Source: Rheinheimera sp. (GTDB taxonomy: Bacteria; Pseudomonadota; Gammaproteobacteria; Enterobacterales; Alteromonadaceae). From it: a DNA stretch of 10,000 bases. The position numbers were made by a program, and so were the translations under genes. Shown here piece after piece: positions 1 to 7,614 of the stretch. The DNA is taken from positions 1 to 10,000 of the forward strand of contig NZ_JAIWOI010000044.1 of NCBI RefSeq assembly GCF_020217005.1, given 5' to 3'. How positions within the stretch are numbered: position 1 is the stretch's first letter; each line of letters opens with the position of its first letter. The notes beneath the pieces were generated by a model, which saw only the letters and a program-made list of their open reading frames with translations, did not search any database and was not told the DNA's origin.

Positions 1-1971
1 GACGCTCCGGTTATTGCCGAAGGCTCCTATCAGGGCATAGGCCAAACTTTAACCCAGCGCGAAAACTGGTGGATAGATGCGGCAGGTACAGATCCTGAAG
101 CGCAAAAAGTGCGGGCTTTAACCGCTGCGGATAAAAGCGATTTTTACAATAACGCCAATGAACATTCATTCCGCGTCAGCACCTTGTGGGAACCTGCTGC
201 AGGTAATTTCTCTAACCATACGGTGTTCCAGTATTACAAAAATGACAGTGCCGGCTCAGTGGATATGGTCAACTGTGACAAATTGCGTGGCAGATCAACA
301 GAAATGGGGGGCGACTGTTCTAACTTTTTACCCAGCGACAATACCTATCAGGCTGTTGTGAACGTGCCGGGTAAGCTGGAGCTGGATATCACCTATCTGC
401 GCAACACCTTAAACTATGAACTGACCGACGAGTTAGATCTGGTCTGGTTGGCAGGTTATGAGGATATGAAGCGCCAATCGGCTCAGGATATTGAGACGGG
501 GCTGGATGTGTGGGACGGCGCTATGTTTTTCCTCGATGGCACTGGAGCACGTTCTTACTCCACTGAGCTGCAGTTGCAGTCGGATGAACTGGGTGATTTA
601 GTCTGGATAGCTGGTGTAAACCTGTTCCATGAAAAAACCACCACAGTGGGTTATTACGACAACCCTATGGATGACAAGGCATTTTGGGACCAGCCCGACC
701 GCTCTACCGACGCTTTGGCTGTGTTTGGTCAGGCAACGTACAACTTAAGTTCTGATTTGCACCTGACCCTGGGTTATCGCTTCAGCGACGAAACCAAAGA
801 AGACGTAGGTGGCCGTACTTTACGTTGTTCCAATGCCGATGGTTGTGCACCGGGCTGGTATAACCGTACAGTCTTATCCAATTTGCCAACCAATGCATTT
901 GAAGATCCGTCTATCTATAAATCCTCTTTTGCCAATGACAATAAAGGCAGCTGGCGCAACCACGATTTCCGCTTAGGTCTGGATTATGATCTGACGGAAA
1001 ACACTATGGTCTACGGTTATGTGGCCTCAGGTTTTAAAGCTGGTGGCATAGGTGACGTATTCGAAGTGGTCAATGACAGAACAGGTCAGGTACAACGTAT
1101 TGAAACCCAGTTTGACCCTGAACAAGTGGTGACCTACGAGCTGGGCACAAAAACCAGCTTGTTAGACAACTCACTGAACTTGCAAGCTGTGTTTTTCTAT
1201 ACCGACTACACAGATATGCAGTATGCCTCAGTAGGTTCTGTTGGCACTGTGGAACGACTGGCTCCGGTCGAAAACCCGGATGGCAGCCCTGTGCTGGATG
1301 CCAATGGTCAGCCTGTGCTTGATTACCGCAATATGCCGGTGGTGGCTTACTACACCCAAAACGTGCCGGGTTCGACCATCAAAGGTTTAGAACTGGAATT
1401 TGACTGGAAGCCGTACCCAGCTGGCCGTATCAATGGTTATGTCACTTACACGGACGCCGAGGTGACTGAAGACTGGATCACCAAGTGGGATTACGACCCG
1501 GAGTATTTGTTTGGTTTGTCTTATGAAGAGTCGATTGACCCGGAAAACGACAGGCTAACCACCAACCTCAAAGGCAATCAACTGGCGATGGTACCCAAAT
1601 ACACCGCCAACTTAAGCTACACCCATAGCTTTGATTTGGGCAGTTACGGTTTTATCCATGGTTGGTTTAACTTAAGTTGGAAAGATAAGTCCTACAACAC
1701 CATCTGGAACGTGGACAGACATCTGGACGATATGGACTTTGCAGTGTCTGACGAAGCCGTTGCTTACATAGACGATCGCAGAGACGCCCATACCTTTGCC
1801 AATGCTTCACTAAAATATGAGCCTGTGGGTCAGCTATGGTTTGCTGAGGTTTTTGTCAGCAACGCCACAGACGAAACAGTGCAGCAATGGAGTAATACAG
1901 GCAAAGGCTTCCCGAAAGGCAGTTTTAATATGCCAAGGTATTACGGTGTACGCGCAGGCTTTAATTTCTAA
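1..1971 (+). CDS. TonB-dependent outer-membrane receptor, 5'-truncated by window edge
   Basis: The frame is open from base 1, so the gene starts upstream; 656 residues are visible. The signal peptide, TonB box and most or all of the plug lie outside the window, and what is seen is mainly the beta-barrel. Support comes from alternating aromatic/polar strands, family-typical stretches such as YGYVASGFKAGG and YELGTKTSLLDNSLNLQAVF, the late NVPGSTIKGLELEFDW segment, and a terminal GVRAGFNF ending in Phe, the usual outer-membrane barrel C-terminus. Two close cysteine pairs (NCDK...GGDC near codons 92 and 106, and LRCSNADGC) probably form disulfides in extracellular loops. Such receptors import large substrates (siderophores, cobalamin, oligosaccharides) using TonB/ExbBD energy. 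The exported GH3 enzyme just downstream suggests a glucan oligosaccharide, but that is inference. The internal GTG at 109 is not a real start. Confidence is high for the family and low for the substrate. Confidence 0.93.
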   Translation, partial: DAPVIAEGSYQGIGQTLTQRENWWIDAAGTDPEAQKVRALTAADKSDFYNNANEHSFRVSTLWEPAAGNFSNHTVFQYYKNDSAGSVDMVNCDKLRGRSTEMGGDCSNFLPSDNTYQAVVNVPGKLELDITYLRNTLNYELTDELDLVWLAGYEDMKRQSAQDIETGLDVWDGAMFFLDGTGARSYSTELQLQSDELGDLVWIAGVNLFHEKTTTVGYYDNPMDDKAFWDQPDRSTDALAVFGQATYNLSSDLHLTLGYRFSDETKEDVGGRTLRCSNADGCAPGWYNRTVLSNLPTNAFEDPSIYKSSFANDNKGSWRNHDFRLGLDYDLTENTMVYGYVASGFKAGGIGDVFEVVNDRTGQVQRIETQFDPEQVVTYELGTKTSLLDNSLNLQAVFFYTDYTDMQYASVGSVGTVERLAPVENPDGSPVLDANGQPVLDYRNMPVVAYYTQNVPGSTIKGLELEFDWKPYPAGRINGYVTYTDAEVTEDWITKWDYDPEYLFGLSYEESIDPENDRLTTNLKGNQLAMVPKYTANLSYTHSFDLGSYGFIHGWFNLSWKDKSYNTIWNVDRHLDDMDFAVSDEAVAYIDDRRDAHTFANASLKYEPVGQLWFAEVFVSNATDETVQQWSNTGKGFPKGSFNMPRYYGVRAGFNF

Positions 1972-1988
1972 GCTTTCTTACTAATGCA

Positions 1989-2022
1989 GAAACCGCTCCG
2001 TCGTACTGAGCGGTTTCTTTTT
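1989..2022 (+). terminator. Rho-independent terminator after the TonB receptor
   Basis: A perfect 10-bp stem (gaaaccgctc at 1989-1998 with gagcggtttc at 2008-2017) has a 9-nt loop and is followed by five T (2018-2022). It begins 18 bases after the receptor stop codon and separates the receptor transcript from the GH3 gene, although partial read-through is possible. Confidence 0.9.
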
Positions 2023-2046
2023 ATCCGGCGTTTCACAGCAGATTGG

Positions 2047-2064
2047 GTGGTGCGCCGTGACCAC
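2047..2064. promoter_or_regulatory. Candidate operator: short inverted repeat before GH3 gene
   Basis: Five-base arms gtggt (2047-2051) and accac (2060-2064) flank an 8-base spacer, giving an 18-bp dyad just upstream of the GH3 ribosome binding site. The size and place fit a repressor operator, but arms this short can arise by chance and no convincing -35/-10 pair was seen between the upstream terminator and the start codon. This is a weak call. Confidence 0.18.
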
Positions 2065-2080
2065 GCGAAGGAACCTATTG

Positions 2081-4702
2081 ATGATCAGTACCAGGATCAC
2101 TAAATCTCTCAATAAAAACCGCAACAAAAAGCAAAGTCTGGCTGTGCTGAGTTTCATACTGGCTGCTACCTCAGCTCAAGCCACAGCAAGTCAAAGCGGG
2201 GCCACTGCAGAGACAAAAACTCAACCTGCTGCAGTGCAGTGGCCTTTTGTTAATACCGGCTTAAAACGCGACCCGGAACTGGAAAACATACTGGACCAGA
2301 TCCTGGCGCGCATGACTCTGCAGCAAAAAGTGGCGCAGATGATCCAGCCGGAAATTGGCTATTTGTCCGTCGCGCAAATGCGTAAATACGGCTTTGGTTC
2401 TTATCTCAACGGCGGCAATACTGCACCTTATGGTCGAAAACAAGCGACAACGGACGTCTGGTTAAAATATGCCGACGAAATGTATGAAGCTTCGGTGGAT
2501 GCCAGCCAGGACGGTAGCCGGATCCCAACCATTTGGGGCACAGACGCTATGCATGGCCACAGCAATGTCTATGGCGCCACTTTGTTTCCACACAATATTG
2601 GCTTAGGTGCAGCCCATGATCCGGAATTGATCCACCGTATTGGGGTAGCCACAGCCAAAGAAGTCGCAGCTACAGGTATTGAATGGAGTTTTGCCCCTAC
2701 GGTCGCCGTAGTGCGGGATGACCGCTGGGGCCGCACTTATGAGAGTTACTCTGAAGATCCGGCCATAGTCAAAGCTTATGCTGGCCAGATGGTGTCGGGC
2801 TTACAAGGCACTTTGGGCAAAGATTTTCTGCAGGGTTTTGGCCGTATTGCTACAGCCAAACACTTTGTGGGTGATGGTGGTACTGAAAAAGGTATAGACC
2901 GTGGCGACACGCTGATTGACGAACAAGGCCTGCGTGATATTCACGCCGCAGGTTATATGACAGCTATTGCAGCTGGTGTGCAGTCAGTGATGGCGTCCTT
3001 TAATAGCTGGAATGGTGTGCGTTTGCATGGTCATCAGTACCTGCTGACCGAGGTTTTGAAAAACCAAATGGGGTTTGATGGCTTTGTGGTCAGTGACTGG
3101 AACGCCCATAAATTTGTGGAAGGTTGTGATTTAGAGCAGTGTGCCGGCGCTATTAATGCCGGTGTCGACGTACTGATGGTGCCAGAGCACTTCGAAGCCT
3201 TTTACCACAATACCATTCGTCAGGTAGAGCAGGGCATTATTCCGCAAGCACGTATTGATGATGCGGTGCGTCGCTTTTTACGGGCAAAAATTCGCTGGGG
3301 TTTGCTGTCGCGTGGTAAACCGTCCAGCCGGCTTGAGTCCGGAGCAAATGCGGTATTTAACAGTCAGGCGCATAAAGACTTAGCTCGGGACGCTGTACGT
3401 AAGTCGTTGGTGCTGCTGAAAAATAACCAGCAGATATTGCCGTTGTCGCCGAAAAGCCGGGTGCTGGTGGCTGGCGATGGTGCTGATAACATTGCTAAAC
3501 AGGCCGGTGGCTGGAGTGTGTCCTGGCAGGGCACAGACAACACCAATGCCGATTTCCCTAATGCCACGTCGATCTACCAGGGCATACGTCAGCAGGTGGA
3601 AGCCGCAGGTGGTCAGGTGGAATTGGCTGTCGATGGTGACTACCGCAAAAAACCAGATGTCGCGCTGGTGGTGATAGGTGAAAAACCTTATGCCGAATGG
3701 TTTGGCGATATTCAGCAACTGGAATACCAGCATGGCGACAAGACTGATTTAGCCTTAATTAAAAAGTTAAAACAGCAGGGCATTCCGGTAGTCACTGTGT
3801 TTTTAACTGGCCGTCCTTTGTGGACCAATAAAGAGATCAACGCCTCCGATGCTTTTGTCGTGGCCTGGTTACCAGGTTCAGAAGGGCAAGGTGTGGCGGA
3901 CGTGCTGCTGGCCGATAATGCAGGCAAAGCCCGTTATGATTTCCAGGGCAAGCTAAGTTTTTCCTGGCCGAAGTACGATCACCAATTTGTATTGAATAAA
4001 GGCGATGCGAATTATGACCCCTTATTTGCATACGGCTACGGCTTAACTTATGCCGACAAGAAAGACCTGGGCCAATTTACAGAACAAGGCTCCAAAGTTG
4101 CAGTCGCTGGCAGTGATGATGGTATACAGCCACTTTTTGTCCGCAATTTAGCTGCGGATATGGCCTGGGTGCTGTCTGACAACAGCACTGGCAACAGCGC
4201 TGCGCAAAACGCCACTTTGATTACTACTCCTTATGGTGTGAGTGCAGACGGCACAAGCCTGGCGATGCAATCGGTCAACTTGTCCTATCAGGAAGACGGT
4301 CGACAGCTGCGCTGGAATAGTGCGGCCAAAGCTTCAGCCAGCCTGCGGTATCTGAAGCCTGTGGCTGCCAGCGATTTCAGCAAAGCCAAAGCCCTGCGTC
4401 TGAGCTTGCGGGTTGATCAGCAAGTGCCGGCGGAACTGAACCTGGGCGTGCTCTGTGATCAGCAAGGACTGTGTCAGCGTGAGCTGTCGCTGGTTAAAGC
4501 TCTGACACCGTTAAAAGCCGGAGTATGGCATACTGTCGAGGTGGCGCTGGATTGTACGGATAATTCCAGGCTAAAACGCGTATCAGATGCTCTGATCTTT
4601 AGCTCCAGCGGGCAACATAGCCTGGCTGTGGCTGAGATGGTGCTGACTGCACAACAGAGTGCAGCAGCCAATGGCACTGTGCAGATCAGTTGCGCCAACT
4701 GA
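2081..4702 (+). CDS. Exported GH3 beta-glucosidase / exo-1,3-1,4-beta-glucanase (ExoP-like)
   Basis: An 873-aa glycoside hydrolase family 3 enzyme that releases glucose from the non-reducing ends of beta-glucans or cello/laminari-oligosaccharides. ATG 2081 is chosen because AAGGAA (2068-2073) lies 7 nt ahead and the product then begins with a basic n-region and a hydrophobic core (SLAVLSFILAAT), with likely cleavage near residues 34-36; an upstream in-frame GTG at 2057 lacks this support. Domains: TIM barrel about 65-390, with substrate-binding KHFVGDGGT (K260-H261) and GFVVSDWN whose D339 is the expected nucleophile; alpha/beta sandwich about 430-660 (KSLVLLKNN from 441; VIGEKPYAE with E534 and E539, one of which should be the acid/base); and a C-terminal domain about 700-870 with four cysteines, like the galactose-binding-type module of Pseudoalteromonas ExoP. 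All key residues are present. It probably acts in the periplasm or outside the cell on what the neighbouring TonB receptor handles. The exact substrate linkage cannot be read from sequence. Confidence 0.94.
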   Translation: MISTRITKSLNKNRNKKQSLAVLSFILAATSAQATASQSGATAETKTQPAAVQWPFVNTGLKRDPELENILDQILARMTLQQKVAQMIQPEIGYLSVAQMRKYGFGSYLNGGNTAPYGRKQATTDVWLKYADEMYEASVDASQDGSRIPTIWGTDAMHGHSNVYGATLFPHNIGLGAAHDPELIHRIGVATAKEVAATGIEWSFAPTVAVVRDDRWGRTYESYSEDPAIVKAYAGQMVSGLQGTLGKDFLQGFGRIATAKHFVGDGGTEKGIDRGDTLIDEQGLRDIHAAGYMTAIAAGVQSVMASFNSWNGVRLHGHQYLLTEVLKNQMGFDGFVVSDWNAHKFVEGCDLEQCAGAINAGVDVLMVPEHFEAFYHNTIRQVEQGIIPQARIDDAVRRFLRAKIRWGLLSRGKPSSRLESGANAVFNSQAHKDLARDAVRKSLVLLKNNQQILPLSPKSRVLVAGDGADNIAKQAGGWSVSWQGTDNTNADFPNATSIYQGIRQQVEAAGGQVELAVDGDYRKKPDVALVVIGEKPYAEWFGDIQQLEYQHGDKTDLALIKKLKQQGIPVVTVFLTGRPLWTNKEINASDAFVVAWLPGSEGQGVADVLLADNAGKARYDFQGKLSFSWPKYDHQFVLNKGDANYDPLFAYGYGLTYADKKDLGQFTEQGSKVAVAGSDDGIQPLFVRNLAADMAWVLSDNSTGNSAAQNATLITTPYGVSADGTSLAMQSVNLSYQEDGRQLRWNSAAKASASLRYLKPVAASDFSKAKALRLSLRVDQQVPAELNLGVLCDQQGLCQRELSLVKALTPLKAGVWHTVEVALDCTDNSRLKRVSDALIFSSSGQHSLAVAEMVLTAQQSAAANGTVQISCAN

Positions 4703-4750
4703 CCTGTCCGATCACAGCAAAATGGTGAATAACAGTGAATAAATAAAAAG

Positions 4751-4776
4751 TGGTGTCGGCAGCGGCACCATTTTTT
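4751..4776 (+). terminator. Rho-independent terminator between GH3 and histidine kinase
   Basis: An 8-bp stem (tggtgtcg 4751-4758 with cggcacca 4763-4770, one G-U pair) has the tetraloop gcag and is followed by six T (4771-4776); an A-rich stretch precedes the stem. It ends only 25 bases before the kinase start codon, so the kinase/regulator pair needs either its own promoter close by or read-through. Confidence 0.85.
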
Positions 4777-4801
4777 GTTTCTTTCGAAGTGGAAAAACAT
4801 A

Positions 4802-5887
4802 GTGTTGCAATCATTAAGTCGTAATCAATTGTTCTGGCTCTGTCAATGTGGCGGCTGGGCTGTGTATGCTTTACTGACAGCTCTGATGATCAAAATTCCC
4901 AGCCAGGAACCCTGGCAAGTGGGCCTGCCGCATCTGTTATTGGATACCAGCTTTGGCTTTCTGCTCACCCTGTTGTTAAGAAACTGGTACCGCCGCAGCA
5001 GTACCAGGCAGGTGAAGGAAAAAATTCTGCTGCATTTGCCAGTGATTTTACTAAGCTGCCTGGTTTGGACTCAGTGGAAATGGCAGACGCTGCAGTGGTT
5101 GTATGGCCAGTTCTGGCAAGCCATGACCTGGTTTGACTTTGGTACCTGGAACTCGGCTTCTTTAACCATGTTATTGACCTGGACAGCCTTGTATTACGCT
5201 TCCAAAGCTATCTTTGAAACCATGCAGCAGCGACAAAAAGCGGCTGAGGCCATTCATTTAGCCAAAGAAGCCCAGTTAAAAATGCTGCGTTATCAGCTCA
5301 ATCCACATTTTATGTTTAACAGCATTAACTCCATTTGCACCTTAATTTTAAAGCAGGACAATCAGCACGCCGTGTCTATGCTGGAAAAGCTGTGTGATTT
5401 GTTGCGTTACAGCCTATACACAGACCCTTTAGCCAAAGTGACAGTGGCGGAAGAAATTCACATTTTACAAACCTACTTTGACGTCGAACAGTGCCGCTTC
5501 AGAAACAAACTGAATGTGTCCATAGTGGCGGACGATGAGGTGAAGAACCTGCTGGTGCCTTCGCTATTGCTGCAACCTCTGGCAGAAAATGCCGTGAAAC
5601 ATGGCATGAAAATGTCGCAGCAAAGTTACGCTATTTCGGTCAGCTTTAGTCAACAGAATGGCCAGCTGCTGATCCGCATGCTGGACAATGGCTGTGGCTT
5701 TAGCCCCCAGCCAGAAAGCGGCACGGGCGGCCCATCTGCCGGTATAGGCCTGCACAATTGTGAAGAACGTTTAGCGCTGATTTACCCCAACCAAAGCACC
5801 TTAAGTTTTGGTAACAGGGAGCAAGAGGGCGCCTGGGTTCAAATCAGCATTCCAAAAGAATTAGCGGGCGGCCAACAAGGTGAATAA
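4802..5887 (+). CDS. LytS/YehU-type membrane sensor histidine kinase
   Basis: A 361-aa kinase of the LytS/YehU (His_kinase) class that autophosphorylates and passes phosphate to the LytTR regulator encoded next. GTG 4802 is preferred, with GGA at 4791-4793 about 8 nt ahead; the further upstream in-frame TTG at 4775 lies inside the terminator T-run. Four hydrophobic helices fall at about residues 11-31, 40-60, 75-92 and 117-137, with only short loops, so there is no large periplasmic sensor domain. A short helical linker (138-165) leads to RYQLNPHFMFN with phospho-acceptor H169. The ATP-binding half has N263 in the AENAVKHG N-box, D295 in LDNGCGF, and GIGLHN from G314. All catalytic motifs are intact. 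The stop overlaps the regulator start by 8 nt, implying translational coupling. The stimulus is unknown; it could be a membrane-borne or transported signal. Confidence 0.93.
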   Translation: MLQSLSRNQLFWLCQCGGWAVYALLTALMIKIPSQEPWQVGLPHLLLDTSFGFLLTLLLRNWYRRSSTRQVKEKILLHLPVILLSCLVWTQWKWQTLQWLYGQFWQAMTWFDFGTWNSASLTMLLTWTALYYASKAIFETMQQRQKAAEAIHLAKEAQLKMLRYQLNPHFMFNSINSICTLILKQDNQHAVSMLEKLCDLLRYSLYTDPLAKVTVAEEIHILQTYFDVEQCRFRNKLNVSIVADDEVKNLLVPSLLLQPLAENAVKHGMKMSQQSYAISVSFSQQNGQLLIRMLDNGCGFSPQPESGTGGPSAGIGLHNCEERLALIYPNQSTLSFGNREQEGAWVQISIPKELAGGQQGE

Positions 5888-6737
5888 TCTGAGCATCATT
5901 AATACGCTGATCGTAGACGACGAACCAGCCGCCATTGAAGGCTTGCGACTGAGGCTGGCAGCTTTTCCGCAGATCCGGGTGATAGCCGAGGCCCACAGTG
6001 TTGCTGAAGCGGTTCGTAGCATTGACGCGCAAATGCCTGAGCTGATTTTTCTTGATATCGAAATGCCAGAGCAAACAGGCTTTGACCTTATTCGCCAGTT
6101 GCAGCCCGAACAGTGTCCGGCCATCGTTTTTGTCACGGCCTTTCATCAACATGCGGTGAAAGCTTTTGAAGTGCGGGCTCTGGATTACTTATTAAAACCT
6201 GTGAAAGCTGATCGATTAGCAGAAGCTATAGCCAGAGTGAGCGAACTGAACGCCGTTCGCGCTGACAAAGCGCAACTGCTTTCAGCTGTGGCCGACATCA
6301 CGCAAACTGAAAGCGCAAGCCTTGAGCAGAATACAGTGCAGAGCTCGCTGCAACACAACGAAACTGACGCAGACACCGGGGCCAATCAATCACAATACTG
6401 CATAGAACGTCAGAAACTGGTGATCCAGGACGGCCGCAACCCGATTCAGCTGATTCCTTATCAGGACATTATCTGGATAGACGCCGCCGGTGACTATATG
6501 TGCGTGCATACCCAAGCCGAAACCCATGTAATGCGGGCCAGGCTCAAAAGCCTGATCGACGAGCGCCTGCCCGATGTGTTTGTCCGTATTCATAAATCGA
6601 CAGTTGTGAACCTGAGCTATATCGAAAGCCTGCAACCGCTGAGTAACTCTGAATACAAGGCTATTTTACTCAATGGCAAGGTGCTTAAAGTAAGCCGCAC
6701 TTATGCCAGAGCGCTAAGACAGAGGTTATTGGGGTAG
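5880..6737 (+). CDS. LytTR-family response regulator
   Basis: A 285-aa DNA-binding response regulator and partner of the kinase just upstream. GTG 5880 overlaps the kinase stop; no strong Shine-Dalgarno is seen, fitting coupled translation. Receiver domain about 7-125: acidic pocket D13-D14, phospho-acceptor D59 in FLDIEMP, T86 in FVTAF, and K106 in DYLLKP. A linker of about 50 residues (130-178), rich in Gln, Asn, Thr and Ser, makes it longer than the usual LytR/AlgR proteins of roughly 240-250 aa. The LytTR domain covers about 178-283, with the typical IIWIDAAGDYMCVHT, FVRIHKSTVVN and NGKVLKVSRTY segments. LytTR proteins bind paired short direct repeats upstream of targets. I saw no obvious site pair here, so its targets (the receptor/GH3 genes or the 149-aa membrane protein just downstream) are guesses. 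Confidence 0.94.
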   Translation: MNNLSIINTLIVDDEPAAIEGLRLRLAAFPQIRVIAEAHSVAEAVRSIDAQMPELIFLDIEMPEQTGFDLIRQLQPEQCPAIVFVTAFHQHAVKAFEVRALDYLLKPVKADRLAEAIARVSELNAVRADKAQLLSAVADITQTESASLEQNTVQSSLQHNETDADTGANQSQYCIERQKLVIQDGRNPIQLIPYQDIIWIDAAGDYMCVHTQAETHVMRARLKSLIDERLPDVFVRIHKSTVVNLSYIESLQPLSNSEYKAILLNGKVLKVSRTYARALRQRLLG

Positions 6738-6851
6738 GGGGCGGCGCTCTGTAGTTTCTTTTGTTGCAACTTAAATCTAACAAAAAAATTACAGATGACA
6801 ACAAAGCGAAAATCAGCGAGCATGGAGTCTTTCACACACAGGGACTACTTC

Positions 6852-7301
6852 ATGAACTTTAAACTGGCGTTTCATTACCTGAGTTACCTGCAGTACCCAT
6901 TGATGTTCACTGCTCTCTACTTTGCTTTTAGCCCCTATCTGGCAGGTTTTGCTGCACTAAAAGCCAACCCGTCGATCATTTTTACCAGCCTCAACACAGC
7001 GCTGATTTTTATGGGCCTTGGCATCAGTTTCTCGTCCTTACAGGACACCACAAAAATGCAGAACACCTTGTCACAAAACATCTGGCAAAACCCCGCTAAA
7101 GGTAAACTGATGATCTGTCTTATGTGCCTGATGATTCTGGTGTTTTTGCTGCTGGGTTTAGTCGGCTACTTTTACAGCGCCCCTGGTATTCTGAAAGACT
7201 TATCGGTTGGCACCATAGTCATGGCCCTTGGCATGTTCGGTTTTCTAAAAGCCGCCATAGAGATTTTTGAGCATCATCGACTGGATAAAAACAGCCTGTA
7301 G
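6852..7301 (+). CDS. Conserved-looking four-helix membrane protein, function unknown
   Basis: A 149-aa integral membrane protein. ATG 6852 is preferred over in-frame ATGs at 6795 and 6822 because AGGGA (6840-6844) sits 7 nt before it and the others have no good ribosome binding site. Four hydrophobic helices lie at about residues 8-29, 40-60, 85-108 and 115-136, the middle pair separated by a polar stretch (QDTTKMQNTLSQNIWQNP), and the tail EIFEHHRLDKNSL is charged. This resembles uncharacterised small membrane proteins I recall from marine gammaproteobacteria, but no function can be assigned. It starts 114 bases after the response regulator, with no clear terminator between, so co-transcription is possible. 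Its last 58 codons plus stop recur near the right end of the window in a truncated paralogue, where 12 of 21 differing codons are silent, which argues that the sequence has been selected as protein. Confidence 0.8.
   Translation: MNFKLAFHYLSYLQYPLMFTALYFAFSPYLAGFAALKANPSIIFTSLNTALIFMGLGISFSSLQDTTKMQNTLSQNIWQNPAKGKLMICLMCLMILVFLLLGLVGYFYSAPGILKDLSVGTIVMALGMFGFLKAAIEIFEHHRLDKNSL
7125..7301 (+). repeat. Direct repeat copy 1 (3' part of membrane-protein gene)
   Basis: These 177 bases align without gaps to 9577-9753, with 23 mismatches by my hand count (about 87% identity). The repeat covers the last 58 codons and the stop; similarity ends at the stop codon and does not extend upstream of 7125. 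Confidence 0.9.
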
Positions 7302-7473
7302 GAGGGCTGCTTTTTACTGTAAAAAGCACTGTAATTTGAAGGCTAGGTCACTAGCCATCACTGGCCTTGATAGGGTTATTAAACTGCCTGATAACGCCCT
7401 GGCAGGAGCCAGCAGTGCGCTTAGCTGCTGCTTTAGATAGTACGAAAATAATCGTTTGACCAGGGCAATATAC
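7302..7473. other. Intergenic gap rich in small inverted repeats
   Basis: No gene was found. The gap lies between the convergent 149-aa (+) and 46-aa (-) genes. It holds an almost perfect palindrome, gctttttac/gtaaaaagc (7309-7317 and 7319-7327); ggctag/ctagcc with a 4-nt loop (7341-7356); ctggc/gccag with a 4-nt loop (7399-7412); and cagcag/ctgctg with a 9-nt loop (7410-7430), which overlaps the previous one. Some may act as bidirectional terminators, but none is followed by a clear T-run on either strand. Confidence 0.5.
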
Positions 7474-7614
7474 TTAGAGCACTTTGCCCACAGACGAACC
7501 TATAGTTACACCAAAGCTCATGATAACAACAGCAGCAACAAATGCTGCTAATACGACTAGGCCCACCTTCTGAGTTTTAGGCACTGAGTTCCACCAGGTT
7601 TTAAATTGATTCAT
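7474..7614 (-). CDS. 46-aa single-helix membrane protein, unknown function
   Basis: A short gene on the minus strand, too small for usual length cut-offs. ATG (complement of 7612-7614) is preceded by a strong AGGGAG Shine-Dalgarno (7623-7628) at 8-nt spacing, and the frame runs to TAA (7474-7476). The product starts polar (MNQFKTWWNSVPKTQK, residues 1-16), has one hydrophobic helix at about 17-38 (VGLVVLAAFVAAVVIMSFGV) and ends SSVGKVL. The basic, Trp-containing N-terminus followed by an uncleaved helix fits a small inner-membrane protein with its N-terminus in the cytoplasm. A possible -10 (TATAAC, complement of 7667-7672) lies about 50 bases upstream, without a good -35. I do not recognise the family. 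Coding status rests on the ribosome binding site, the composition and the membrane-helix layout. Confidence 0.7.
   Translation of the reverse strand: MNQFKTWWNSVPKTQKVGLVVLAAFVAAVVIMSFGVTIGSSVGKVL

Noticed and set aside
2057..2080. Upstream in-frame GTG start for the GH3 gene
   Set aside because: It has no ribosome binding site, and it lies upstream of the well-placed AAGGAA that serves ATG 2081; the shorter form gives a normal signal peptide.
4703..4772. 19-codon minus-strand frame in the GH3-kinase gap
   Set aside because: It has no ribosome binding site and overlaps the terminator hairpin.
6795..6851. Longer start for the 149-aa membrane protein at ATG 6795 or 6822
   Set aside because: No good Shine-Dalgarno precedes either, while AGGGA sits 7 nt before ATG 6852.
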